Counted from the first letter of the stretch, positions 1-6,162 are shown. The stretch: 13,259 bases of DNA from Ruminococcaceae bacterium UBA866 (GCA_002295325.1 DBGA01000043.1:7532-20790); one strand, 5' to 3'. A program made the numbers and translations. The notes: generated from the sequence alone by a model not told the origin.

Positions 1-864
1 TTTTCCGTCACGCATATCAAGTTTCATATCAAAGTTTGCAAACCCTTGATAGCCGATTTCTTCTAAGAAAGTCTTAAATTTATTGAGCAAAGCCTCATCA
101 AAAGTATTGATAATTGCAACATAGCTACCGATACCTTGCGGGGTATGCTCCTCAAGTAACGCATGACCAAGCGACATAAGCTTTACTTTTTTATCCTGAC
201 CTACATAGCAATTCAGCACACGCATATAGGTGTCGTCACCAGGGATAAACTCCTGTATTGTTAAGTGGTCTTTGTATGAGGACGAATAAATCGCAGTCAC
301 AATCCTATCGTACTCCGCTTTATCTTGCGCAACAAATACCTTCATTTTGCCTTTGAAATCACATTTCCAGTATTCAACTGAATTTGATGCTTTTATGATA
401 ACTGGAAACTTAATTTCAATTTGTTTGGTTTGGTAGTCCTCAATAGTAACTACTTCAGTTTTAGGATAGTCAAACCCATATTTATCACAAATTTCATAAA
501 AACTTTCTTTCATAGAAAGTGCCTGTAGCAACTCTTCAGAAAGACAGTTAAAATAGTAATGCTCTTTTAGCTCATCTTGAAATTTAACAACAAGCTTTAC
601 ATATCCATCGCCACAAGGTACCAACACTAATTTTTTATCTTTATGTTGATTTTTCACTTCAATTAATTTATTCAAAAACTTCTCTGGGTTTTCTAAATCT
701 GGTTCTAATGTAAAATCTATAATTTTAGAGTCAACTGTTGCAGTAAAAACAGTCTTACTTACCGCAATTGAAGAAACTCCATATTCTTCATGAAAGGGGG
801 GAGCCATACCGTATACGTTGGCGTCACTTCCTAATAAGACCGGTATAAAATCAATATCTGCCAT
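1..864 (-). CDS. D-aspartate-ligase-like ATP-grasp enzyme (partial, C-terminus beyond window)
   Basis: The first 288 codons of an ATP-grasp ligase are open to the window edge. The N-terminus IPVLLGSDANVYGMA (residues 7-21), LVPCGDGYVKL (81-91), FPVIIKASNSVEYW (153-166), IQEFIPGDDTYMRVLN (203-218) and GFANFDMK (274-281) closely resemble what I recall of Enterococcus faecium D-aspartate ligase (Aslfm). That enzyme uses ATP to join the beta-carboxylate of D-Asp to the epsilon-amine of L-Lys in cytoplasmic peptidoglycan precursors. The ATP-binding lysine region and GDD loop are visible; the last metal-binding motif lies outside the window. GGAGGT at 874-879 is 9 nt from the ATG. The gene sits 27 nt after the arginase gene in the same direction, so they probably share an mRNA. 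D-Asp is an inference: related enzymes could use another amino acid. Family is fairly sure, substrate is not. Confidence 0.8.
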   Translation of the reverse strand, partial: MADIDFIPVLLGSDANVYGMAPPFHEEYGVSSIAVSKTVFTATVDSKIIDFTLEPDLENPEKFLNKLIEVKNQHKDKKLVLVPCGDGYVKLVVKFQDELKEHYYFNCLSEELLQALSMKESFYEICDKYGFDYPKTEVVTIEDYQTKQIEIKFPVIIKASNSVEYWKCDFKGKMKVFVAQDKAEYDRIVTAIYSSSYKDHLTIQEFIPGDDTYMRVLNCYVGQDKKVKLMSLGHALLEEHTPQGIGSYVAIINTFDEALLNKFKTFLEEIGYQGFANFDMKLDMRDGK

Positions 865-891
865 CTAAATTTGACCTCCGTTTTGTCTTTG

Positions 892-1734
892 TTATGCTTT
901 CATTATTTTTTGCAACAGTGAGTTTGTAAACTCAGCTGTATATCCATCTGTATCATATGCTGGATTAAACTCAACCACATCAATCGACGATAGCTTAAAG
1001 TTTTCAATGATATAGTCAAACATCAAAAAGACATCTTCTGCATCAAATCCACTAGCAACAGGCACAGTAACACCCTTAATGAGTTCAGGGTTCATTGAGT
1101 CTAAATCAAAACTCACATGGAGTTTATCAATTCCTTTGAGGTACTTTTTCGCCTGACCCAATGCTTTTTTAACGCCGATTTCCATAACTTGGTCATAGGT
1201 GAAAACTTTAATGTTTAATCTTTCAACAATTTCCTTTTCAAGCGGGTCCATATCACGCACGCCAAATAGCACAACGTGTTGTGGCAAAACTTTTGGTTGC
1301 TCACTATAAATAGAGCTTAATCTTTCGTTGCCAAACCCCATAATTGCAGACACTGGCATACCATGGATATTGCCTGAAATAGTAGAAACATCTGTGTTGA
1401 TATCTGAATGGGAATCAATCCAAAGCAGCCCTAAGTGACTCGAATTAGCGTGGGCACCCGCCACTGTTCCCATTGCAGAAGAATGGTCACCACCCACAAA
1501 AAGAGGTGTCTTTCCAGACTTTATAATCCTGTCAGTTTCAGCAGCAATTTTTTGGCAGGTTTTCACCACACCATTTAAATTTCTTAAATTGGGTAGATTA
1601 TCCTCTTGGCATATTCCTTCGTCAATTTTTTTTATGTTAAGTTCGCAAAAAGTTTCATTTAGTGTGTCAATACACTTTTTAAGTCCATCATTTGAAACAC
1701 CCTGGTGCATCGAACAGCCAAAAATCTCAAACAT
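892..1734 (-). CDS. Arginase (L-arginine to L-ornithine plus urea)
   Basis: A complete 280-residue ureohydrolase, normal length for the family. Manganese ligands are all present: GGDHS (81-85), DSHSD (107-111), SFDLD (208-212) and VEFNP (253-257). Several residues are diagnostic of arginase rather than agmatinase. DINT follows the metal motif, SGNIHG is at 120-125, and GVRDMDPLE is at 158-166. These match the human arginase positions (N130, S137, H141, D181, D183, E186) that hold the alpha-amino and carboxyl groups of arginine. The start at 1734 is chosen because AAGGAGGA (1741-1748) lies 6 nt upstream. An ATG six codons earlier would put that ribosome binding site inside the gene. The DxHxD element reads DSHSD rather than the common DAHAD, which keeps the ligands. 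It is the first gene of a minus-strand unit with the D-Asp-ligase-like gene, divergent from murE, so its likely role is to supply L-ornithine, perhaps to the cell wall (inference). Confidence 0.86.
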   Translation of the reverse strand: MFEIFGCSMHQGVSNDGLKKCIDTLNETFCELNIKKIDEGICQEDNLPNLRNLNGVVKTCQKIAAETDRIIKSGKTPLFVGGDHSSAMGTVAGAHANSSHLGLLWIDSHSDINTDVSTISGNIHGMPVSAIMGFGNERLSSIYSEQPKVLPQHVVLFGVRDMDPLEKEIVERLNIKVFTYDQVMEIGVKKALGQAKKYLKGIDKLHVSFDLDSMNPELIKGVTVPVASGFDAEDVFLMFDYIIENFKLSSIDVVEFNPAYDTDGYTAEFTNSLLQKIMKA

Positions 1735-1740
1735 AACTAG

Positions 1741-1748
1741 TCCTCCTT
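1741..1748 (-). promoter_or_regulatory. Ribosome binding site that fixes the arginase start
   Basis: Reads AAGGAGGA on the minus strand, 6 nt before the ATG at 1734. The longer frame beginning at 1752 would translate this site, so the shorter start is preferred. Just upstream is a small inverted repeat, GCAAT-GTA-ATTGC, of unknown meaning. Confidence 0.8.
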
Positions 1749-1852
1749 GCAATTACATTGCCCATGTTTTTGTATTTTTCATCTGATTTTGAGCGATACT
1801 GTTATTGCACCATAAAATTTGTGTAGTTTATGATACAATTTCCATGGTTCAT

Positions 1853-1881
1853 ATTATAACATTCCTAAAATAAGAAGTAAA
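1853..1881 (-). promoter_or_regulatory. Promoter of the arginase / ATP-grasp unit
   Basis: On the minus strand, TTTACT (1876-1881), a 17-nt spacer, then TATAAT (1853-1858), preceded by TG one base upstream (TGTTATAAT), an extended -10. It implies a 5' leader of roughly 110 nt before the arginase gene. Its -35 is 8 bp from the -35 of the opposing murE promoter. Confidence 0.72.
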
Positions 1882-1889
1882 CCCAATTA

Positions 1890-1918
1890 TTGAAACCAAT
1901 TTTACTTTATGATATAAT
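1890..1918 (+). promoter_or_regulatory. Promoter of murE
   Basis: TTGAAA (1890-1895), a 17-nt spacer and a perfect TATAAT (1913-1918), leading to a short leader before the ATG at 1965. It is back to back with the promoter for the minus-strand unit. Confidence 0.8.
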
Positions 1919-1954
1919 CAATATATTATTTCCAAAACTAGATAAATAACACTT

Positions 1955-1959
1955 GGAGG
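1955..1959 (+). promoter_or_regulatory. Ribosome binding site that fixes the murE start
   Basis: GGAGG ends 5 nt before ATG 1965. A TTG at 1953 in the same frame overlaps this site and has no ribosome binding site of its own, so the ATG is preferred. Confidence 0.78.
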
Positions 1960-1964
1960 CAGCG

Positions 1965-3473
1965 ATGAACATTTATTCAATTAACTCTTATGTTGAAGCG
2001 TTAGACGAGGCAAAACTTTTAATCTCAAGCAAGATTGTCAACGATACGCTTGCAATTGAAAATATCACATACAACTCAAAGGAAACAAAACCTTATACCC
2101 TTTTTGCTTGCAAAGGTCTCGCTTTTAAAAAAGAGTATCTTGACGATGCGGTTGACAACTCTATCGCCTGCTATTTAAGCGAAAAAATTTATGATACCAA
2201 TGTTCCTGTTAGCTACATCATAGTATCTGATATTAGAAAAGCGATGGCAGTTGTTGCCGATATGTTCAGTGATAGCGCATACAACAAGCTAAACCTAGTT
2301 GGTATTACTGGGACTAAGGGCAAGTCAACCACTGCCTACTATATTAAATATATCATTGATGAATATATGCAGAGCTTAAGCCAAAAGCCCTGTGGTATTA
2401 TTTCCTCCATTGACACCTACGATGGAAAAATTATGGAGGAATCCCACCTCACTACCCCTGAGGCTTTTGAATTGCACAAGCATTTTGACAATGCCTATGC
2501 TAGTGGTTTAGAGTATTTTGTTATGGAGGTTTCCAGTCAAGCTTTAAAATATGACCGTGTACTTGGCGTTGATTTTAACATAGGTGTATTCCTAAATATT
2601 TCTGAGGACCACATCTCGCCTTTGGAACATAGCGACTTTGATGACTATTTTGGTTCAAAACTTAAATTATTCAAACAAACTAAAACTGCAATCGTAAACC
2701 TTGATTCCGACCATCCAAACATCTTGCTAGACTCTGCAAAAGCAAGTCAAAGGGTTGTAACTTTTGGTAAAAATAAATCTGCTGATGTTTATGGTTATGA
2801 TATAAAAAAGGTTGATCACGAAACTCATTTTATGGTTCGTACTGCTGAATTTGACGAAGAGTTTGTCCTTACTATGCCTGGGCTTTTCAACGTTGAAAAT
2901 GCACTTGCTGCAATTGCTGTTGCGATAGAATATAGCATTCCTATCGCCATTATAAAGCAAGGTTTATTCAAAGCACGTTCGAGTGGAAGAATGGAGATTT
3001 TCACTTCAGAAGATAACTCTGTTGTTGTTATTGTTGACTATGCACACAATAAGTTGAGCTTCGAAAAGCTATACAAATCCACCTTGGAAGAATATAAAGG
3101 AAGAACCATCATCACCGTATTTGGTTGTCCGGGTGGAAAAGCGTATAATCGCAGAGTGGAGCTTGGCGAGCTTGCAGGAAAATATTCTGACAAGATTTAT
3201 CTTACTATGGAAGACCCCGGTTACGAAAAGGTGTCGGACATCAGCCTTGATATAAAGCAGCATATACTAAAACACCCTTGTGAATGTCATATCATTGACG
3301 ACCGTGGTGATGCAATCAAATCTGCAATTTTAGATGCCTCACCAAACTCGATTGTTTTAATTACGGGAAAAGGCAACGAAACTCGCCAAAAAATTGGCAG
3401 TAAATATGTTCCTTGTAAAACCGACATTGAATTTACACAAACTTATTTAAAGGAACTAACGAAAAAAAGATAG
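1965..3473 (+). CDS. murE: UDP-N-acetylmuramyl tripeptide synthetase of the Lys-type MurE branch, altered specificity loop
   Basis: A full-length, three-domain Mur ligase of 502 residues that adds the third amino acid to UDP-MurNAc-L-Ala-D-Glu in the cytoplasm. The ATP loop TGTKGKST is at 115-122, EVSSQAL at 188-194, FLNISEDHISPLEH at 209-222, the probable carbamylated Lys at 232 (YFGSK), DYAH at 358-361 and TGKGNE at 467-472. EVSSQ and the ISPLEH stretch match streptococcal/lactobacillal L-Lys-adding MurE rather than the meso-DAP type (EVSSH, DNPR). The amino-acid-selecting loop, DDPN in the streptococcal enzyme, reads EDPG here (416-419). The preferred amino acid is therefore open: Lys, Orn or another diamino acid. 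The gene diverges from an arginase gene and a D-Asp-ligase-like gene. The organism may also have another MurE elsewhere, which this window cannot show. Confidence 0.85.
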   Translation: MNIYSINSYVEALDEAKLLISSKIVNDTLAIENITYNSKETKPYTLFACKGLAFKKEYLDDAVDNSIACYLSEKIYDTNVPVSYIIVSDIRKAMAVVADMFSDSAYNKLNLVGITGTKGKSTTAYYIKYIIDEYMQSLSQKPCGIISSIDTYDGKIMEESHLTTPEAFELHKHFDNAYASGLEYFVMEVSSQALKYDRVLGVDFNIGVFLNISEDHISPLEHSDFDDYFGSKLKLFKQTKTAIVNLDSDHPNILLDSAKASQRVVTFGKNKSADVYGYDIKKVDHETHFMVRTAEFDEEFVLTMPGLFNVENALAAIAVAIEYSIPIAIIKQGLFKARSSGRMEIFTSEDNSVVVIVDYAHNKLSFEKLYKSTLEEYKGRTIITVFGCPGGKAYNRRVELGELAGKYSDKIYLTMEDPGYEKVSDISLDIKQHILKHPCECHIIDDRGDAIKSAILDASPNSIVLITGKGNETRQKIGSKYVPCKTDIEFTQTYLKELTKKR

Positions 3474-3489
3474 CCAAAAGGCTATCTTT
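3462..3489 (-). terminator. Intrinsic terminator for minus-strand transcription, overlapping the murE stop codon
   Basis: A 10-bp perfect stem (3466-3475 with 3480-3489) with a 4-nt loop. On the minus strand it ends in a U tract templated by seven A at 3462-3468. The murE stop TAG (3471-3473) lies inside the stem. On the plus strand it has no U tract, so it serves transcripts arriving from the acetyltransferase gene. Confidence 0.8.
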
Positions 3490-3505
3490 AAAATAAAAAT
3501 ATTTC

Positions 3506-3542
3506 AAGAGGTAGTCACAGTTTTGTTGTGACTACCTCTTTT
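3506..3542 (+). terminator. Intrinsic terminator of murE
   Basis: A 14-bp perfect stem (3506-3519 with 3527-3540), a 7-nt loop and a UUUU run at 3539-3542. It lies just beyond the opposite-facing terminator, so each convergent gene has its own. Confidence 0.85.
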
Positions 3543-3575
3543 ATGCAAATAATGCTTATTAGACGAAGTTCAAAA

Positions 3576-4019
3576 TTAATTACAAATTACTAATTTCATT
3601 TCAAATTGAAATTCGTCAAATTCGCCAGTTTCTTTAAAGCCCAAAGAATGGTATAAATTTTTTGCTGCTGTATTTTGAAAAGAGACACCTAAAAAGATTG
3701 CTTTTAAATTGAAAGTATTTACTAAATAATCTATTGCAAGTTTTAAAGCCTTTTTACCATATCCTCTATTTTGATACTGTTCGTCTATCATAAGTTTCCA
3801 TATAGTATATTGATTTTTAAATTCATAATAACCCAGCATAATAAATCCGACTATTATATTATCTGCATAAATTGCAAAGGGAAAAGCTGTCTTTCTATAT
3901 GCCCATGCTTGAGCCAAGGTGTGAACAGTAGAGGATACGAAATTTTCTTGACTTTCAGCAACTTTTAGTTTTAGAACCTCTTCAAAATTGTCTTTTGTAA
4001 TTTCTTTCAATTCAACCAT
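3576..4019 (-). CDS. GNAT N-acetyltransferase, BltD-like (possible polyamine acetyltransferase)
   Basis: A 147-residue single-domain GNAT enzyme. The start at 4019 is set by GGAGGT at 4030-4035, 10 nt upstream; the frame is open further but without a better site. The acetyl-CoA motif QNRGYG is at 83-88, followed by a typical helix, and AAKNLYHSLGF at 118-128 supplies the usual late Tyr. The N-terminal pattern VLKLKVAESQENFVSS (15-30) followed by LAQAWAY resembles Bacillus BltD, a spermine/spermidine acetyltransferase. Substrate assignment is by resemblance only. It is convergent with murE, and its mRNA runs into the terminator at 3462-3489. It lies 85 nt downstream of the ASCH gene and may be co-transcribed with it. 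A lone -10-like TATAAT at 4062-4067, without a good -35, is a possible private promoter. Confidence 0.82.
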   Translation of the reverse strand: MVELKEITKDNFEEVLKLKVAESQENFVSSTVHTLAQAWAYRKTAFPFAIYADNIIVGFIMLGYYEFKNQYTIWKLMIDEQYQNRGYGKKALKLAIDYLVNTFNLKAIFLGVSFQNTAAKNLYHSLGFKETGEFDEFQFEMKLVICN

Positions 4020-4104
4020 GATATCCCACACCTCCTCAATAAATATAAATAACCTGTATTTATTATATTGCAATTTCGCATTCATTTATCCTACAGCCAC
4101 AACA

Positions 4105-4554
4105 TTATTTTACTACTTCAAATTCTTCACAAACCAAAAGCATTCTATCTGAAAACTCTTTTCCAGCGTCAATTAATTCTGCTTTAAAAAATTCCTCATG
4201 CACACGACGCCAATGCTCAAGACTTCTATCACCCTCACCCTCTTTATAGGCAAATTCAGCTGTCACTTCGTCGAATGGAACAAGATTTACAGCAATGGTT
4301 TTTATGATGCAAACAGCATTGCCTTTCCAGTTCTCAATGACACTATAATCACCAACCTGAGGCACAGGCTCGCCCTCAACCTCATAAAGCCAATGACTTG
4401 AGCAAGTGGCAGTTTTTTGTCCTTTGTAAACAAGTTCAGCCAATTCGTTAGCATCTTTTTCATTGTAGCAAAAATGCCATGAGGCAAATGTTTGATGCTC
4501 CTCATCAAGATTGTTTTGCTTTGCAAACTTTAAAAACATTTCTTCTGGTTTCAT
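4105..4554 (-). CDS. ASCH-domain protein
   Basis: 149 residues, essentially one ASCH domain (a PUA-like RNA-binding beta-barrel). The characteristic GQKTAT is at 45-50, then VPQVGDYSVI (64-73) and the family pattern EGEGDRSLEHWRRVHEEFF (105-123). ASCH proteins are proposed to bind RNA or nucleotides, and some have amide- or nucleoside-hydrolase activity; the exact function here is unknown. GAGGGG ends about 8 nt before the ATG. Possibly co-transcribed with the GNAT gene downstream. Two copies of TAACACCA lie in its upstream region. Confidence 0.82.
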   Translation of the reverse strand: MKPEEMFLKFAKQNNLDEEHQTFASWHFCYNEKDANELAELVYKGQKTATCSSHWLYEVEGEPVPQVGDYSVIENWKGNAVCIIKTIAVNLVPFDEVTAEFAYKEGEGDRSLEHWRRVHEEFFKAELIDAGKEFSDRMLLVCEEFEVVK

Positions 4555-4588
4555 TTATTTTTTCCCCTCTTTAAAATTAATGTTATTT

Positions 4589-4616
4589 TAACACCAATCA
4601 AACTATCCTAACACCA
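4589..4616. repeat. Two TAACACCA direct repeats, 20-bp period
   Basis: The octamer occurs at 4589-4596 and 4609-4616, exactly 20 bp apart (about two helical turns). It sits between the divergent ASCH gene and the small membrane ORF. It could be a regulator site or chance in AT-rich DNA. Confidence 0.35.
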
Positions 4617-4663
4617 TCTTTAGAGTATTTATATTATACTAATATTACGAAAGGGTGGTGGAT

Positions 4664-4768
4664 ATGATACATATAGTCAGTGCATTTTGTGGATTGTTGA
4701 TACTTTTGATTCCTCTTTTTTTAACAATTATTTTAACGTTAACCGAACACCGAAAAAACAAAAAATAA
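4664..4768 (+). CDS. Small membrane protein, 34 residues
   Basis: Reads MIHIVSAFCGLLILLIPLF and continues to a Lys-rich end (HRKNKK). A single hydrophobic segment (about residues 3-27) is followed by a positively charged tail, consistent with a one-span inner-membrane peptide with an inside C-terminus. A purine-rich GGGTGGTGG ends about 2 nt before the ATG, so the ribosome binding site is close but plausible. There is no recognised family. It is divergent from the ASCH gene, and the terminator at 4911-4943 would end its transcript. Such short hydrophobic ORFs can arise by chance; the combination of ribosome binding site, helix and charged tail makes a real gene reasonable. Confidence 0.5.
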   Translation: MIHIVSAFCGLLILLIPLFLTIILTLTEHRKNKK

Positions 4769-4794
4769 TATAAGTGTATCAATCTACAATGATT

Positions 4795-4812
4795 ATATTT
4801 GCTTGCAAATAT
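4795..4812. repeat. 18-bp palindrome between the small ORF and DUF1540 gene
   Basis: ATATTTGC-TT-GCAAATAT has perfect 8-bp arms. It is too short-looped and has no U tract for a terminator, and may be a protein-binding site. The half-site GCAAATAT recurs at 5171-5178, in the -35 region of the DUF1540 gene. Confidence 0.4.
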
Positions 4813-4826
4813 TATACCATACCGAT

Positions 4827-4855
4827 AAAAAAAGTGCTACCTAAAGGTAACACTT
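4827..4855 (-). terminator. Minus-strand hairpin terminator (second after DUF1540)
   Basis: A 10-bp stem (4832-4841 with 4846-4855) and TAAA loop. The one non-complementary pair is C-A on the plus strand but G-U on the minus strand, and seven A at 4827-4833 give a U tract only on the minus strand. Both point to minus-strand use. Confidence 0.6.
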
Positions 4856-4910
4856 AAAATCTTTTTGATTTTTAAAGATACGAAGGCTGTATGTATCATT
4901 AAAAGAACAT

Positions 4911-4943
4911 AAAAACAGGAACGTTAAAACCGTTCCTGTTTTT
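4911..4943. terminator. Bidirectional intrinsic terminator
   Basis: A 13-bp perfect stem (4911-4923 with 4931-4943), a 7-nt loop and A/T runs at both ends, so it can act in either direction. It ends the DUF1540 gene 5 nt after its stop and can end transcripts from the small membrane ORF. Confidence 0.85.
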
Positions 4944-4948
4944 ATAAA

Positions 4949-5119
4949 TTAAGCTTGCAATTTAAAAGATTGACAGTCTGTGCATTGATCCACTGTAGGA
5001 TTTGTTTCATGTGTTCCAACTTGAATAGAGTCTAATGCACAATATTCTTTACCTATGGAATGATTTTGACAACTTGACACTGTACATTTTATAGCTTGGT
5101 TAGCTTTAGATTTATCCAT
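4949..5119 (-). CDS. DUF1540 cysteine-rich small protein
   Basis: 56 residues. The start at 5119 is set by AAGGAGGT (5129-5136), 9 nt upstream; a longer open frame to 5170 would translate the ribosome binding site. The pattern is KCTVSSCQNH, then YCALDSIQV, then QCTDCQSF, the arrangement of DUF1540 proteins common in Clostridia, with Cys spaced to bind a metal such as zinc. Function is unknown. It is monocistronic, with a terminator immediately after the stop and a -10 TATAAT at 5153-5158. Confidence 0.85.
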   Translation of the reverse strand: MDKSKANQAIKCTVSSCQNHSIGKEYCALDSIQVGTHETNPTVDQCTDCQSFKLQA

Positions 5120-5152
5120 AATAATAAAACCTCCTTTATAAGATTGGTTATT

Positions 5153-5158
5153 ATTATA
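5153..5158 (-). promoter_or_regulatory. -10 element of the DUF1540 gene
   Basis: A perfect TATAAT on the minus strand, 34 nt before the start codon. The expected -35 position reads TAAATA, a poor match, so the promoter may need an activator or another sigma factor. Confidence 0.5.
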
Positions 5159-5360
5159 TCCTTTAACCAAGCAAATATTTAAGGTTCTATAAAATATAAA
5201 AAGTTAATTTTAGACACTACTTTAATAGCATTTTACGGTTTTTTAATTACTTTTCGTATAATTTCGATATTTTTATACAAAATTCAAGGATTTTTTATAG
5301 TGTTTATCTTAAAATAGTATGCCATGTTAAGTTCATTTTATTGTTAGTAAATTAAGTGTG

Positions 5361-5377
5361 CTGTGATTAAGTCACAG
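5361..5377. promoter_or_regulatory. Crp/Fnr-like palindrome
   Basis: CTGTGA-TTAAG-TCACAG is a perfect inverted repeat. Its arms contain TGTGA/TCACA, the half-sites of Crp-family regulators, but with 5 rather than 6 central bases. Its centre (5369) is about 41 bp before the start expected from the -10 at 5398, where class II activators sit. Confidence 0.55.
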
Positions 5378-5397
5378 ATAAATAAAGCGCTAAAAAG

Positions 5398-5403
5398 TAT
5401 AAT
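5398..5403 (+). promoter_or_regulatory. -10 element of the Fe-S membrane protein gene
   Basis: A perfect TATAAT. The matching -35 position (5375-5380) reads CAGATA, a poor match overlapped by the palindrome, as expected of an activator-dependent promoter. Confidence 0.6.
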
Positions 5404-5437
5404 AGCATTTATCAAAAAAATTTAGGGGAGATTACTG

Positions 5438-6001
5438 ATGATAAAAAGCAAATACTTATTTTTAATTACGCTAACTTACTTTGCGCTGGGGTTTATTAAT
5501 ATCCATTTTGCACTTTTAGGGATAGTTTGTATGGCATTACCAATTATTCTTCTTTTCAAAAACAATAAAAAAACATGGTGTCAAAAATATTGTCCGAGAT
5601 CCAGCCTTTACACAACCTGTGGAAATATAAAAGGAAAACGTTCCCTTAAAACTCCAAATTTCTTTATTAAAGGTCCTATGAAATGGCTTATGTTGGGGTA
5701 TTTTGGAATTAGTTTAATGATTATTATATTGTCAACAATCGGAGTATCACAGGGCAAACCTCCTATGGACTATCTTAGATTTTTGCTGATATTTCCTCTA
5801 AAGGGTATGCCACAATTATTTGATATTGCATCGCCTACATGGATATTGCATTTATCCTATCGTTTTTATTCTATGATGATGACAACCACTACTTTGGGGT
5901 TAATTTTAGCACTCATATTTAAGCCACGAACATGGTGCACTATTTGCCCGATTGCTACAGTATCAGATGTATACATAAAGACTTTACACAACAAAAAGTA
6001 G
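5438..6001 (+). CDS. NapH-like 4Fe-4S polytopic membrane protein
   Basis: 187 residues with about four hydrophobic segments (near 6-22, 24-40, 84-102 and 148-162). Two cysteine motifs, TWCQKYCP (46-53) and TWCTICP (165-171), each follow a Lys/Arg-rich stretch. This is the two-half CxxxCP/CxxCP arrangement of NapH/YccM-type quinol-linked iron-sulfur proteins, in which the four Cys could bind one [4Fe-4S] cluster at the membrane face. There is no separate ferredoxin domain, and no partner reductase lies beside it. The likely role is electron transfer or redox/NO stress, but the acceptor is unknown. GGGGAG lies 8 nt before the ATG. The Crp/Fnr-like palindrome suggests redox or nitrosative control. 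It is probably monocistronic, since a new promoter follows at 6010. Confidence 0.82.
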   Translation: MIKSKYLFLITLTYFALGFINIHFALLGIVCMALPIILLFKNNKKTWCQKYCPRSSLYTTCGNIKGKRSLKTPNFFIKGPMKWLMLGYFGISLMIIILSTIGVSQGKPPMDYLRFLLIFPLKGMPQLFDIASPTWILHLSYRFYSMMMTTTTLGLILALIFKPRTWCTICPIATVSDVYIKTLHNKK

Positions 6002-6009
6002 TGTTGTAA

Positions 6010-6038
6010 TTGACTTTTTATTCCATAGGTGTTATATT
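6010..6038 (+). promoter_or_regulatory. Promoter of the DUF1874-like gene
   Basis: TTGACT (6010-6015), a 17-nt spacer and TATATT (6033-6038), 9 nt after the preceding stop codon. It implies a leader of about 118 nt before 6163; that leader is AT-rich with no clear riboswitch fold. Confidence 0.65.
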
Positions 6039-6162
6039 AGTGCTAGAGATGGATAATATAGTTAAAATTTTTATTTATTTATAAGAATAAATGTGAATTT
6101 TGACGAGTACGCTTTATTAATTTAGCTTTAAAAACTAATCAAAACAGAAAGGTTGTGCTTTT

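Larger units (their letters stand above)
5159..5437. other. AT-rich divergent intergenic region
   Basis: Lies between the divergent DUF1540 and Fe-S membrane protein genes. No ORF, RNA gene or repeat array is seen in 5185-5355. The right end holds the palindrome and -10 of the Fe-S gene promoter. Confidence 0.6.

Noticed and set aside
892..1734. Agmatinase or formiminoglutamase
   Set aside because: DINT, SGNIHG and RDMDPLE match the residues that hold the arginine alpha-amino and carboxyl groups, which agmatine lacks.
1740..1965. Longer N-termini for arginase (from 1752) and MurE (TTG at 1953)
   Set aside because: Both would translate the ribosome binding site of the better-supported internal ATG.
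1..3473. Split cyanophycin synthetase (ATP-grasp plus Mur ligase next to arginase)
   Set aside because: The Mur ligase is a complete MurE with the UDP-substrate N-terminal domain, and the ATP-grasp protein resembles D-aspartate ligase rather than the cyanophycin synthetase ATP-grasp domain.
3576..4019. Functional link of the BltD-like acetyltransferase to arginase-derived polyamines
   Set aside because: The genes are in separate units with dedicated terminators, and no ornithine decarboxylase is present; substrate is by resemblance only.
4827..4855. Terminator of the plus-strand small ORF
   Set aside because: On the plus strand the stem has a C-A mismatch and is followed by AAAA; the signals fit the minus strand.
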